Below, one piece after another: positions 53,894 through 54,529 of a stretch of DNA of 64,000 nt. The DNA lies in the NCBI RefSeq assembly GCF_932526225.1, contig NC_064041.1, positions 7,215,042-7,279,041 of the forward strand, read 5' to 3'. This DNA is from Nematostella vectensis. Taxonomy: Eukaryota; Cnidaria; Anthozoa; Actiniaria; Edwardsiidae. Every line of letters begins with the position of its first letter. Position 1 is the first letter of the stretch. The notes beneath the pieces are model-generated. The model was not told the DNA's origin and searched no databases. It worked only from the letters and a program-made list of their open reading frames with translations. A program made the position numbers and the translations under genes.

Positions 53894-54529
53894 CATTGTC
53901 ATTGTCATTGTCATTATTGTGATTAAGATCATAATGAATATGTTGATCTATTTGTAGATATTCGAGGGACATCGATCTCATTTGGAGACAGTCAGGAATG
54001 ATTTGGCTCAGAATATCACAGCCCGCTATGTGCGCTTGAGGCCGAGGCTGTGGGCGTACGAGTTGATGATCAAGATGGAACTGTACGGCTGTAAAGGTAA
54101 AGGCATGCACGGTCACATTCCCAGGATGAACTCAATTATAAAACGTGAACAAGTGTCCATGGCCAGCTGGGGGCACGTACGTAGCTACTGTAACAGAACG
54201 GCACGAGGCCATTCAAAGTCAAAGGGTTGCTATGATAGAAGCTTACAGCCCAGAAAATACTTGCTCCCTAAATACCTGACATTAGAATAAAAACGCGACA
54301 TAAGTTGTAAAGGTATGGGTTCCCGTTCCCGCATCTTTTTCTTTTCACAGTAAAGAGAAACTCAGGATAAAATACTGAGCCTCAAAGTTTTCCCACGAAG
54401 TTCCCTACACCAAAAAAAAAAAAAAAATCCCAGGCTAAGTTTCAATAAAAGTAATACGTTAAACTCTCCGTCTGAATGCCTCTCCTAGACTGCCCCCTTT
54501 TGAACACACCGCACCATAAGGGAGTATAA
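7688..54529 (+). CDS. Giant secreted protein with 14 tandem F5/8 type C (discoidin) domains, 38 coding exons, 2,158 aa
   Basis: The gene encodes a signal peptide (residues 1-30), fourteen F5/8C domains (31-2145; each listed below) and a 13-residue tail. F5/8C domains are beta-barrels that typically bind carbohydrate, lipid head groups or matrix proteins; the ligand here is unknown. Recurrent motifs are a start like DC..LGM, SASS, GAWCA, YLQVDLG, VTAVATQG, DG..W..Y, ARYVRF and CMRVELYGC. Each domain is entered by a phase-1 intron, and its last exon (c) follows a phase-0 intron. The first part is either one exon (ab) or two (a and b). All 38 exons sum to 2,159 codons with no frame break, which strongly supports a single gene. 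There is no transmembrane segment or GPI-like tail, so it is predicted to be secreted or matrix-bound. Coding sequence is 14% of the 46.8-kb span; introns are full of minisatellites and transposons. The 3' end is the least certain part. Confidence 0.85.
9115..9385 (+). pseudogene. Endonuclease fragment of a non-LTR retrotransposon (LINE), decayed
   Basis: One frame reads MILGGDLNL, the GGDxN signature of an APE-type endonuclease. A shifted frame continues with LEQLVPIIYQLDLI and then ALSDHEQVT, matching the ...LDLI...SDH..V catalytic tail. Frames switch and stops interrupt it, so it is inactive debris in the intron before domain 1. Confidence 0.6.
10008..15388 (+). CDS. Discoidin domain 1 (class A), residues 31-180
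   Basis: Three exons: a 10008-10171, b 14219-14365, c 15250-15388 (phases 1-0-0-1). The domain starts DCGDNLGL and carries NWCAS, IDLGPNEHSIMAVATQG, DGKTWEDYKE, VYVRFQPKTW and ends LCMRVELYGCYG. All four canonical cysteines are present (first DC, second WC, third CMR, fourth YGC), predicting two disulphides. The 4-kb intron between a and b is mostly a 33-bp minisatellite split by a 2-kb transposable element. The donor of exon c seeds an 83-bp tandem repeat downstream. Confidence 0.88.
10615..12110. repeat. 33-bp minisatellite in the domain 1 a-b intron, left part
   Basis: About 43 copies of a 33-bp unit containing aataatatcttagatgactt and ggtcacgtaactc. A slightly different founder version (attagtgttgattacttggtcac) is at the left end. 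The unit is 11 codons long, so open frames of 90-143 residues on the minus strand (repeating SKILLSYVTK) are by-products. The unit resembles the sequence just before the acceptor of exon b (cttacagatgacttggtcacgtgac), suggesting it arose from the 3' end of this intron. It resumes at 14103 after an inserted element. Confidence 0.9.
12111..14102. mobile_element. Non-autonomous DNA transposon, 1,992 bp, inserted in the minisatellite
   Basis: The ends are inverted: cagggttcgtacaa at 12111 and ttgtacgaaccctg at 14089-14102. Subterminal motifs of the type agtccttgaaa recur at both ends in opposite orientation. Flanks read actcaat before and tcaataat after; with the minisatellite unit actcaataat as the known target, this implies a 5-bp target duplication, tcaat. 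No transposase was recognised inside. The superfamily is uncertain. The insertion is younger than the repeat it splits. Confidence 0.75.
14103..14218. repeat. 33-bp minisatellite, right part, merging into the exon b acceptor
   Basis: Continuation of the 10615-12110 array. Units become degenerate and the last one contains attaatgtcttacag, the functional acceptor of domain 1 exon b at 14217-14218. The array and the splice acceptor are therefore continuous. Confidence 0.75.
15057..15162. repeat. Inverted repeat (hairpin), 106 bp
   Basis: The arms aactgcagaatacccgtccac and gtggacgggtattctgcagtt are perfect complements of 21 bases separated by about 64 bases. Likely a miniature foldback element in the domain 1 b-c intron. 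Confidence 0.7.
15389..16235. repeat. 83-bp tandem repeat copying the exon c end and donor of domain 1
   Basis: The real exon ends with ctgtgtatgagagtagaact, gtatggctgttatg and then gtaagtttgctt. The same exon end plus donor recurs at spacings of about 83-84 bp (copy donors near 15472, 15555 and 15639). The array is interrupted at about 15660-15860 and then continues as a diverged version. Some copies keep gtaag; others have gaaag, gttag or gtatg. Each unit therefore carries a copy of the last coding bases and a potential 5' splice site. Confidence 0.85.
16301..18049 (+). CDS. Discoidin domain 2 (class B), cysteine-free, residues 181-322
   Basis: Exons: a 16301-16409, b 16786-16963, c 17911-18049. 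The a/b intron is phase 2 and lies upstream of the usual site, as in domain 10. Motifs seen: VGLEDGNIPN, GYSGRLN, FQIDLGPEVQTVTAVATQG, LDGTVWYKYKE, ITARYLRF and a C-terminal EVYGGKG. Unusually, the domain has no cysteine: the first (VLHAAVG), second (GAWC stretch missing), third (PSIRAEV) and fourth (VYGG) are all lost. At 142 residues it is the shortest of the array. Phase is maintained, so it is probably still coding. Confidence 0.82.
16985..17415. repeat. GAT/GGTGAT microsatellite in the domain 2 b-c intron
   Basis: Degenerate gatgat/gttgat repeats pass into a nearly pure run of ggtgat from about 17305 to 17405. The run starts within 25 bases of the exon b donor. Long open frames on both strands (MVMVMV and TITITI) are repeat artefacts. 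Confidence 0.9.
18050..18700. repeat. 40-bp tandem repeat copying the exon c end of domain 2, with acceptor and donor in each unit
   Basis: About 16 units of the type gtaagctaagacaactctac + ag + aggtctacgggggcaaag. The 18-base segment aggtctacgggggcaaag copies the end of exon c (gaggtctacggcggcaaag) and is flanked in most units by an acceptor-like ctacag and a donor-like gtaag. An 18-nt microexon from any unit would keep phase and add EVYGGK. Confidence 0.85.
19195..19262. repeat. Short hairpin element, 68 bp
   Basis: The arms gtagcctgctagccggc and gccggctagtaggctac are near-perfect inverted copies. The ends resemble the element at 55373-55528 (tagcctac...gtaggcta), so it may be a deleted member of that family. 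Confidence 0.65.
19775..20492 (+). CDS. Discoidin domain 3 (class C), residues 323-467
   Basis: Exons: ab 19775-20073 (fused, no internal intron) and c 20357-20492. Starts ACDTAFGIENKTIPDSSINA, with YEPAKARLN, GAWCGV, YVDLGKVRKISKVGIQGHP, VDGLRWYIYE, ARYVMFQPVTW and CMRVEIYGCDG. All four cysteines are present, unlike the later class C domains. The QGHPTEEKW stretch is shared with domain 6 (QGHPSEAKW) and partly with domain 12 (FGHPVSEAY), which supports the period-3 classes. Confidence 0.87.
20493..20680. repeat. Degenerate donor-proximal repeats after domain 3
   Basis: The donor context gatggtgagttttcctta, then agacacgcaag, is repeated as gaatgtgagttttccataag and gaaggtgagtttccataag, then more weakly near 20650. 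At least three extra gtgagt sites follow the real one. This is a small case of the splice-junction-seeded repeats seen elsewhere in the gene. Confidence 0.65.
21022..22106 (+). CDS. Discoidin domain 4 (class A), residues 468-633
   Basis: Exons: ab 21022-21383 (fused) and c 21971-22106. Starts DCNDAMGLQRYELPDKSLSA, with EPWLGRLWEQ, GAWCALENDGNQFLQLDFG, VRGVATQG, EYAWVKTFKLSY, RYLRFVPVTYHGW and CLRVEVFGCKG. All four cysteines are present. At 166 residues it is the longest domain, because of an expanded loop before AWVK and another around EYSDEWSYSGYIGRW. Confidence 0.87.
22115..22850. repeat. 19-bp minisatellite (tgtccgtccgtgtatcgtc) after domain 4
   Basis: About 37 copies of a 19-bp unit beginning some 10 bases after the exon c donor, with cat, tct and gcc variants. 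Because 19 is not a multiple of 3 and the unit lacks stops, several frames on both strands stay open for 150-320 codons (VYRLSVRVSSVRP and DTRTDRRYTDGQT products). These are not genes. Confidence 0.93.
22910..23332. repeat. Tandem and inverted copies of a 118-bp segment before the domain 5 acceptor
   Basis: Two direct copies begin at about 23097 and 23212 (acgaataattagtacccata, gccatttaccatttgcc, then taggtgtattt and gctaccatgtac). The second runs into the functional acceptor gtcttttttcag at 23332. An inverted, partly matching copy (aaatacacctgtttcaataa, then aggttgtcagtgcaaatg) lies at about 22913-22970. Confidence 0.7.
23333..26207 (+). CDS. Discoidin domain 5 (class B), outer cysteine pair only, residues 634-787
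   Basis: Exons: a 23333-23505, b 23630-23779, c 26069-26207. Starts VCDEPLGMEELHIKKEDLLE, with RPDFARLN, KWLQ, VDLGSERAYVTAVATQGDR, YSLSFSLNQLDWADY, LARYVRFW and VEVYGCRG. The first and fourth cysteines are kept. The second (GWRPN in place of GAWC) and third (VVMSVEV in place of CMRVEV) are both lost. Confidence 0.87.
23865..23940. repeat. Hairpin palindrome, 76 bp
   Basis: The arms accaatacgacatctc + tctgggagagcac and gtgctctcccagagatg + tcgtatttggt are near-perfect complements of about 28 bases around a 19-base loop. Probably a miniature foldback element in the domain 5 b-c intron. Confidence 0.75.
24340..24565. repeat. G-rich homopurine tract (GGA/GGGGGA)n, about 220 bp
   Basis: Starts as aataat, passes through gaggag and then runs as agggggaggggg for some 170 bases before breaking up into gaggatgagg. 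One strand is purine only. Such tracts can form G-quadruplex or triplex structures. Poly-Gly/Arg and poly-Pro/Ser open frames here are artefacts. Confidence 0.92.
24657..25198. mobile_element. Miniature inverted-repeat element, about 540 bp
   Basis: The ends tagcctcgtcccc and gggaactaggcta are imperfect inverted copies. A related partial copy lies at about 41017-41124 (attctctgcgata... and gacatcatttaccgacaag, then ccaatagaagccaaggaa). No coding sequence. Confidence 0.5.
25202..25301. repeat. Direct duplication of a 51-bp segment
   Basis: ccagtcgcttattttattaa followed by aaagtagatccagtcagcag and tctcactgtg occurs twice in immediate succession with no visible differences, so the duplication is recent or an assembly artefact. 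It directly follows the 24657-25198 element. Confidence 0.8.
25640..25806. mobile_element. Miniature inverted-repeat element, about 167 bp
   Basis: Left arm aggggattttgcgctaagag + atcacgtgac and right arm gtcacgtgatctctaagacc + cct are inverted copies, followed inward by gggtggcaaa/tttgccaacc. Related single-arm fragments containing cacgtgattt occur near 27785 and 53645. Confidence 0.6.
26212..26306. repeat. (GACA)n microsatellite directly after the domain 5 donor
   Basis: A pure gaca run of about 23 copies begins within five bases of the exon c end (tgccgag then gtaggacagacag). Degenerate derivatives with aacagacgg continue to about 26500. Minus-strand poly-CLSV frames are artefacts. Confidence 0.92.
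26753..27492 (+). CDS. Discoidin domain 6 (class C), outer cysteine pair lost, residues 788-936
   Basis: Exons: ab 26753-27060 (fused) and c 27354-27492. The start is GASPLLSGPSAANSATYPK, with no cysteine and no LGM. Then ATWCGTSGEFLRVDFGSVKH, VRAVYVQGHPSEAKW, KIKFNHSADGL, TTRFLHIIPDAF, PCMRIAIYGDK. The inner pair (WC and PCMR) is kept; the first cysteine and the YGC cysteine (here YGD) are both lost. A 20-base poly-C run lies 75 bases upstream at 26670-26690. Confidence 0.85.
28932..30662 (+). CDS. Discoidin domain 7 (class A), residues 937-1093
   Basis: Exons: ab 28932-29263 (fused) and c 30524-30662. Starts PCSDPLGVESGLIDNKAIRA, with ARLNNIEGEGAWCPR, FLEINIGHVTRVTSVATQG, DAWVTKFALEY, DGMAWKNYTEQGVIK, AVKFRPKEW and ICMRVELYGCKG. 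All four canonical cysteines are present, plus an extra one (VAECHVID) in the loop before AWV, which may be free. The ab donor is followed by a 63-bp in-frame repeat that duplicates the end of this exon. Confidence 0.88.
29264..30345. repeat. 63-bp in-frame tandem repeat of the domain 7 exon end and donor
   Basis: About 17 units of gtaagtatatctatgtgtgg + acaggttatatggagtagct + acatcgggcaaggtgtaata + aag. The end of each unit (agctacatcgggcaaggtgtaataaag) copies the real exon end (aactacaccgagcaaggtgtaataaag). The donor is gtaagt in about half the units and gtcagt in others. The unit is 21 codons, and the first units are open in the host frame (VSISMCERVIWSSYIGEGVIK), so choosing a later donor would add whole 21-residue blocks. 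Units near 29510-29640 lose bases and break the frame. Confidence 0.88.
31422..31517. mobile_element. Fragment of the inverted-repeat element found whole at 56792-57153
   Basis: acggatgaaatatatcagac, attgttttctgccttctacc and gtcgtcgatgcctaagttc match the right half of the element at 56792-57153 (acggctgaaatttatcagac, attgttttctgccgtcgtc, gctgcttaaggtcc). It lies just upstream of domain 8. Confidence 0.55.
31548..33373 (+). CDS. Discoidin domain 8 (class B, divergent), residues 1094-1244
   Basis: Exons: ab 31548-31855 (fused) and c 33229-33373. Starts EYFKPIGMENHDISNENN, with SFRLNHPRWSG, MYVRVIMGKTPFRVVGIGMQ, VVQYTLQYSSEGTEWYDYME, CFRVEFYGYK. The first (EYF) and fourth (YGY) cysteines are lost together. 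The third (PCFR) is kept; the second is replaced by a displaced cysteine (ILSDCLEYH) a few residues after the tryptophan. Phase and splice sites are intact. It is among the most divergent domains, but its core motifs are unmistakable. Confidence 0.82.
32271..32466. mobile_element. Foldback element, 196 bp, in the domain 8 intron
   Basis: Arms of about 70 bases: ttacagccaaattcgttgtt ... cgtttgggaatagcgcgtc and gacgcgctattcccaaacg ... acaacgaatttggctataa. It overlaps no exon. Confidence 0.75.
32846..33116. mobile_element. Foldback element, about 270 bp, in the domain 8 intron
   Basis: Left end tttactgtcgaatccgttgt + atcgcgac...gttttcaaaac and right end gttttgaaaatgcggcgttg + cgataaaacagattcgatag + taaa are imperfect inverted copies. 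Inner arms also pair (ctgttccgtcag with ctggcggaacag; gccaatcagagtc with atctgattggc). Confidence 0.65.
33794..36322 (+). CDS. Discoidin domain 9 (class C), outer cysteine pair lost, residues 1245-1390
   Basis: Exons: a 33794-33969, b 34596-34709, c 36175-36322. Starts VESEPMVSNSTAMNSSSAK with no cysteine, then GYEPSKAKLL, HAWCASDG, FIQVDLGSDKIVNE. The phase-0 a/b intron lies some ten residues downstream of its place in domains 1, 5, 13 and 14. Exon b has VAVGGLLNGKGRVSTFRLSS, GYLWKDYKHGD; exon c has ARHVRVHPITW, PCLTLQLYGKGG. The inner cysteine pair is kept; the first and fourth are both lost. The b-c intron contains a copy of the exon b end and an in-frame ORF (34794-35153). Confidence 0.82.
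34150..34440. repeat. Minisatellite with a roughly 22-bp unit in the domain 9 a-b intron
   Basis: Variants of aaaacgcacaggctagaacc and aaaatgcacaggatagaacc are repeated about 12 times. A minus-strand frame (FTVLVCAFWGSILCIL) through it is an artefact. Confidence 0.8.
34745..34785 (+). repeat. Partial duplicate of the domain 9 exon b end
   Basis: cacgactacaagcacggaga + tgaacctctcgagg repeats the exon b end (aagactacaagcacggagat + aaaccgttcaagg). The donor gtacgg is changed to gcatgc. Only one copy is present, about 65 bases after the original. Confidence 0.7.
34794..35153 (+). CDS. Unrecognised 119-aa ORF inside the domain 9 intron, in frame with exon b
   Basis: From ATG 34794 the frame encodes MADMEELENFLSTIKKNQLK, then WCGNSDKLKDFLVHLMEEG, GTTSVLKFEAVTVNFYLST and TLQVQGAGKKVYIG, ending at TGA 35153. 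The composition looks like real protein with alternating hydrophobic strands. AATAAA lies at 35132-35137, overlapping the end. The frame is also open and in phase back through the exon b donor to 34596, so retention of the intron start would fuse it to a truncated discoidin protein. Its 3' end recurs inverted at 35802-35850. It may be transposon-derived or an alternative terminal exon. I do not recognise the domain with certainty. Confidence 0.4.
   Translation: MADMEELENFLSTIKKNQLKWCGNSDKLKDFLVHLMEEGSNEKLVSVNQIGTTSVLKFEAVTVNFYLSTNTLQVQGAGKKVYIGSKKALTVTPPMLGLFVRTVCNRNYLSIILIKILLN
35124..35850. repeat. Perfect 49-bp inverted repeat, about 630 bp apart
   Basis: The arms at 35124-35172 and 35802-35850 are complementary (attatcttaataaaaatac, tcttgaattgaccatctgg, aatttattctt against the reverse). 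The left arm is the 3' end of the 119-aa ORF including its polyadenylation signal. Consistent with a snap-back insertion or a transposon with one copied end. Confidence 0.8.
36841..37017. mobile_element. Inverted-repeat element, about 177 bp
   Basis: Left arm cattagggacttcaagaacg + cgaaaacgtagaacgctg and right arm cagtggcgttttacgtttt + cgcgtgctttaggtacc are imperfect inverted copies. It lies in the intron between domains 9 and 10. Confidence 0.6.
37048..37257. mobile_element. Inverted-repeat element, about 210 bp
   Basis: Ends ctaagggcgcgttctttt and aaaaaacgcgccctaag are inverted. The interior is built of further complementary motifs (cattccagaatgg, ccattctgctacctatagca). It is immediately next to the 36841-37017 element. 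Confidence 0.65.
37456..39284 (+). CDS. Discoidin domain 10 (class A), residues 1391-1547
   Basis: Exons: a 37456-37594, b 38245-38437, c 39146-39284. The a/b intron is phase 2, right after GGAWCAR, as in domain 2. Starts DCEDALGLQEWRIPRSAISA, with NYMPWMARLD, GEYLQVDIGFMARVTAIVLQG, PEAWVKLFVLWFSDDRFTW, ITRFIRIYPQTW, CMRTEIIGCE. All four cysteines are present. The loop before EAWVK is long, as in domains 4, 7 and 13. Exon a is partly duplicated just downstream in the intron (37640-37720). Confidence 0.88.
37640..37720 (+). repeat. Decayed intronic copy of domain 10 exon a (3' part)
   Basis: cgtcacgcatgagtaccaac + tacatgctgtggatggg + agacttggctcgaccgagt + acggtgg matches exon a (catcacgcatcagtaccaac, tacatgccgtggatggc, gagactggactctaccgagt, acggtggagcctgg). 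It ends before GAWC and has no donor. Confidence 0.8.
37883..38165. mobile_element. TTAA-flanked miniature inverted-repeat element, about 283 bp
   Basis: Ends ttaaaggggtaatgtcatgg and ccatgatgctgccccttt + aa are imperfect inverted copies, bounded by TTAA on both sides (37883-37886 and 38162-38165). This is the target type of piggyBac and Kolobok elements. Confidence 0.65.
38490..38786. mobile_element. Nested palindromic element, about 297 bp
   Basis: Outer arms gtggaatttgagcttgaaag + agaggctttc (38490-38519) and gaaagcctctcttatttccc + gctcaaatttcacac (38752-38786). An almost perfect inner hairpin of about 53 bases per arm spans 38628-38755 (ttcaaacgtcgtatcatcca ... tggatgatacgacgtttgaa). The right inner and outer arms abut; the left arms are about 108 bases apart. 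Confidence 0.8.
39651..41754 (+). CDS. Discoidin domain 11 (class B), outer cysteine pair only, residues 1548-1696
   Basis: Exons: ab 39651-39961 (fused) and c 41619-41754. Starts YCGKSLGMESYHIPTRAIHA, with YQPKHARLN, GEFMEIDLGPAMKRVSGFAIQ, VAVAYSRDGVKYVSHL, FTRYIRIVQKSAYNHPSLRV and EIYGC. The second cysteine (GESFIFNS in place of GAWC) and third (PSLRV in place of CMRV) are both lost; the first and fourth are kept. The intron between ab and c holds two decayed exon pieces and long GAT repeats. Confidence 0.86.
39967..40010 (+). pseudogene. Intronic relic of a discoidin exon a (domain 13-like)
   Basis: Five bases after the domain 11 donor, gaccttggtatgcaaacatc + ctatagctgactcgtcattc + tcc matches domain 13 exon a at 44170-44216 (gaccttggtatgcaaacatc, cttaatccctgactcgtcag, tctcc), which encodes DLGMQTSLIPDSSVSA. 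A three-base deletion and substitutions are present. The ctg microsatellite that follows seems to grow from its end. Confidence 0.75.
40008..40440. repeat. CTG then GAT/GAC microsatellite with an embedded palindrome
   Basis: Nine ctg units, about 30 gat units, then gac/gatgac and ggt tracts. Inside, at 40268-40332, ggatcacacgatgtttcttg + t and its exact complement flank a 23-base loop. Ile/His frames on the minus strand are artefacts. Confidence 0.9.
40686..40733 (+). pseudogene. Intronic relic of the domain 11 exon ab 3' end
   Basis: ttaaatatgtgtcccattta + agacaaagatgggagaaaaa + atgg matches the end of exon ab at about 39916-39961 (tcaaatatgtgtcgcattta, gacgaggatggcagagaaaa, ggta). Two base insertions and several substitutions make it non-functional. 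It is about 770 bases downstream of its source. Confidence 0.7.
42857..43712 (+). CDS. Discoidin domain 12 (class C), odd cysteine, residues 1697-1841
   Basis: Exons: ab 42857-43155 (fused) and c 43577-43712. Starts DCTEVLAITNLTASSEESG, then AAWCARADDTTPYLEADLQ, VITSILTFGHPVSEAYVASY, SVSFSEDKKTWQKYVE, ARYVRVWLGNMTSGRCMKVQ, FFGRDG. Cysteines 1, 2 and 3 are present but the fourth is replaced (FFGRD), leaving the first without its usual partner. This is the only domain with a half-lost pair. The LGM motif is missing, as in domains 6 and 9. The core is well conserved and phase is intact. Confidence 0.84.
43256..43345. repeat. Short tandem repeat, about 46-bp unit, two to three copies
   Basis: gttaataaaacggtcagtga + tttagtgtataagcaaa-type units recur in the domain 12 intron at about 43280, 43325 and a degenerate first copy at 43256. 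No coding role. Confidence 0.7.
44160..48117 (+). CDS. Discoidin domain 13 (class A), residues 1842-1998
   Basis: Exons: a 44160-44326, b 45876-46034, c 47973-48117. Starts ACKADLGMQTSLIPDSSVSA, with YKPSFARIG, GAWCAANDTLGEYLQ, VDLGFLHRVTGVALQA, FVEAWVKLFIIFYSSDGSTW, ARFIRIAAISW, VCMRIELYGCRG. All four cysteines are present. It matches domain 10 closely in exon b (EAWVKLF) and length (157). Both internal introns are nearly filled by minisatellites (32-bp and about 30-bp units). The exon c donor seeds another repeat that is split by a LINE insertion. Confidence 0.88.
44345..45845. repeat. 32-bp minisatellite in the domain 13 a-b intron
   Basis: About 46 units of ttgacttgtatgtcctgtta + tccgtgggccac, alternating with a version containing tttatagagggccac. 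The array fills the whole intron from near the donor to about 30 bases before the exon b acceptor. Confidence 0.92.
46480..46920. repeat. Direct-repeat flanked insertion in the domain 13 b-c intron
   Basis: gcgcgtaccaacattggctg + aggggggtg...gcagtcatta + tgaaaaagc occurs at about 46492 and again at 46767 (275 bp apart). A third region near 46875-46930 carries related G-rich sequence with gcgcaccccctgtgtacgcg. Probably remains of a degenerate mobile element; no coding content seen. Confidence 0.5.
47098..47937. repeat. Roughly 30-bp minisatellite in the domain 13 b-c intron
   Basis: About 28 units of ccatacaaataaaaggtgtg + actgcccccctc, varying from 29 to 33 bp by the length of the C run. It ends 35 bases before the exon c acceptor. 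The 323-, 295- and 224-codon minus-strand frames (GGSHTFYLYGR) arise from it and are not genes. Confidence 0.93.
48118..48261. repeat. Repeats of the domain 13 exon c end and donor, left part
   Basis: The exon end (atgagaatcgaactttatgg + atgtcgag then gtaagcat) recurs as aatcgcgctttatggatgtc + gagataag, aataattctttatgaatgtg + gaggtatg and aattgagcttcatggatgtc + gaggtaag, at about 48-bp spacing. The array resumes at 50391 after a LINE insertion. Confidence 0.82.
48262..50390 (+). mobile_element. 5'-truncated non-LTR retrotransposon (LINE) with a nested insertion
   Basis: Coding remains begin at the reverse-transcriptase catalytic box (ALFTDDFKCYNTV, a form of FADD) and continue with LQEDLNAIHSWNDAWRLKFN + AEKCEIL. 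After a frameshift or deletion near 48450 they resume as VTSDLKWEFHIRN to about 49081 (RLQRSATRFIL, IPKLWNNLSTSTR). A second frameshift near 49075 throws a Cys-containing tail (NTWKSICPKCPLSRNL) out of frame. The family resembles CR1/L2-like elements common in anthozoans (recognition, not searched). The 3' end is ataaataaaa at 50381-50390. It split an existing exon-junction repeat. Inactive. Confidence 0.75.
49331..50260. mobile_element. Inverted-repeat element nested in the LINE
   Basis: Ends cattcccagaaataagggac and gtctcttatttctgggaatg are inverted. Near the left end a 70-bp segment with the hairpin gggctcacagttttctaagccc recurs at 60535-60605. No transposase frame was recognised. Nested inside the LINE, so younger than it. 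Confidence 0.65.
50391..50640. repeat. Repeats of the domain 13 exon c end, right part
   Basis: Continues the array at 48118-48261: gaatcgcgctttgtggatgt + cgagg and gaatcgaactttgtggatgt + cgagg recur five times with aagcattaggatt spacers. The repeat phase is continuous across the LINE (gaggtaag before, agcattagg after). Confidence 0.82.
50641..50827. repeat. Repeats of the domain 14 acceptor and exon a start
   Basis: The functional junction gttgaaccacag then cctgtggggatgc is preceded by copies at about 50652 (gttgaaccacagcctgtgaa + aatgc), 50717 (gttgagtccacagcctgtga + aaatgc) and 50782 (gttgaaccacagcctt). Three decoy acceptors therefore precede the real one. Here the repeat is seeded at a 3' splice site. 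Confidence 0.82.
50828..54096 (+). CDS. Discoidin domain 14 (class B), outer cysteine pair only, residues 1999-2145
   Basis: Exons: a 50828-50985, b 53467-53610, c 53958-54096. Starts ACGDALGLEDFRIPDNAITA, with PKYARFGYDQIGWFPSN, NYLQ, VDLGKSMVVTGVATQFVQQ, YALEFSQDGTTWTMHKN, ITARYVRLRPRLW, KMELYGCKG. The second (GWFPS) and third (ELMIKMEL) cysteines are both lost; the first and fourth are kept, as in domains 5 and 11. Reading through the donor of exon c gives an alternative end at 54290 with a polyadenylation hexamer. Confidence 0.87.
51452..51610. mobile_element. Palindromic element, 159 bp, in the domain 14 a-b intron
   Basis: Outer arms ggccattccagctataagat and gttttatagctggaatggcc, inner arms gaaacctacctcaactaccc and cggtagttgaggtaggttcc; nearly the whole element folds on itself. 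Confidence 0.75.
52604..52795. repeat. Dispersed repeat with poly-C core, copy in the domain 14 intron
   Basis: aggggcgtagcagggggtgg + ggtactgggggcat...ccccccaatattttcg + acaattataaagaaatgacc. Related copies occur at about 41850-41985 and at 56690-56790 plus 57154-57205, the last one interrupted by another element. No coding content. Confidence 0.7.
53022..53275. mobile_element. TTAA-flanked miniature inverted-repeat element, 254 bp
   Basis: Terminal repeats ttaaagccgcattgtcacca + gtttacttccgg and ccggaagtaaactggtgaca + atgcggctttaa are near-perfect inverted copies of about 30 bases with TTAA at each end. Typical of piggyBac- or Kolobok-type non-autonomous elements. Confidence 0.8.
53860..53935. 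repeat. (ATTATC/ATTGTC)n microsatellite
   Basis: Six-base repeats of attatc and cattgt just upstream of the domain 14 exon c acceptor at 53956-53957. The minus-strand NDNDND frame is an artefact. Confidence 0.88.
54489..54529 (+). CDS. Discoidin gene terminal exon, 13-residue tail
   Basis: After acceptor gaatgcctctcctag, the phase-1 frame reads DCPLLNTPHHKGV and stops at TAA 54527-54529. It begins with the same Asp-Cys that opens many of the domains, so it looks like the stub of a truncated fifteenth domain. Its cysteine has no partner within the tail. An alternative is read-through of exon c of domain 14 to TAA 54290, adding about 64 mostly basic residues, with AATAAA at 54287-54292. The spliced end fits phase and motif better; transcripts would decide. 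Confidence 0.45.
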
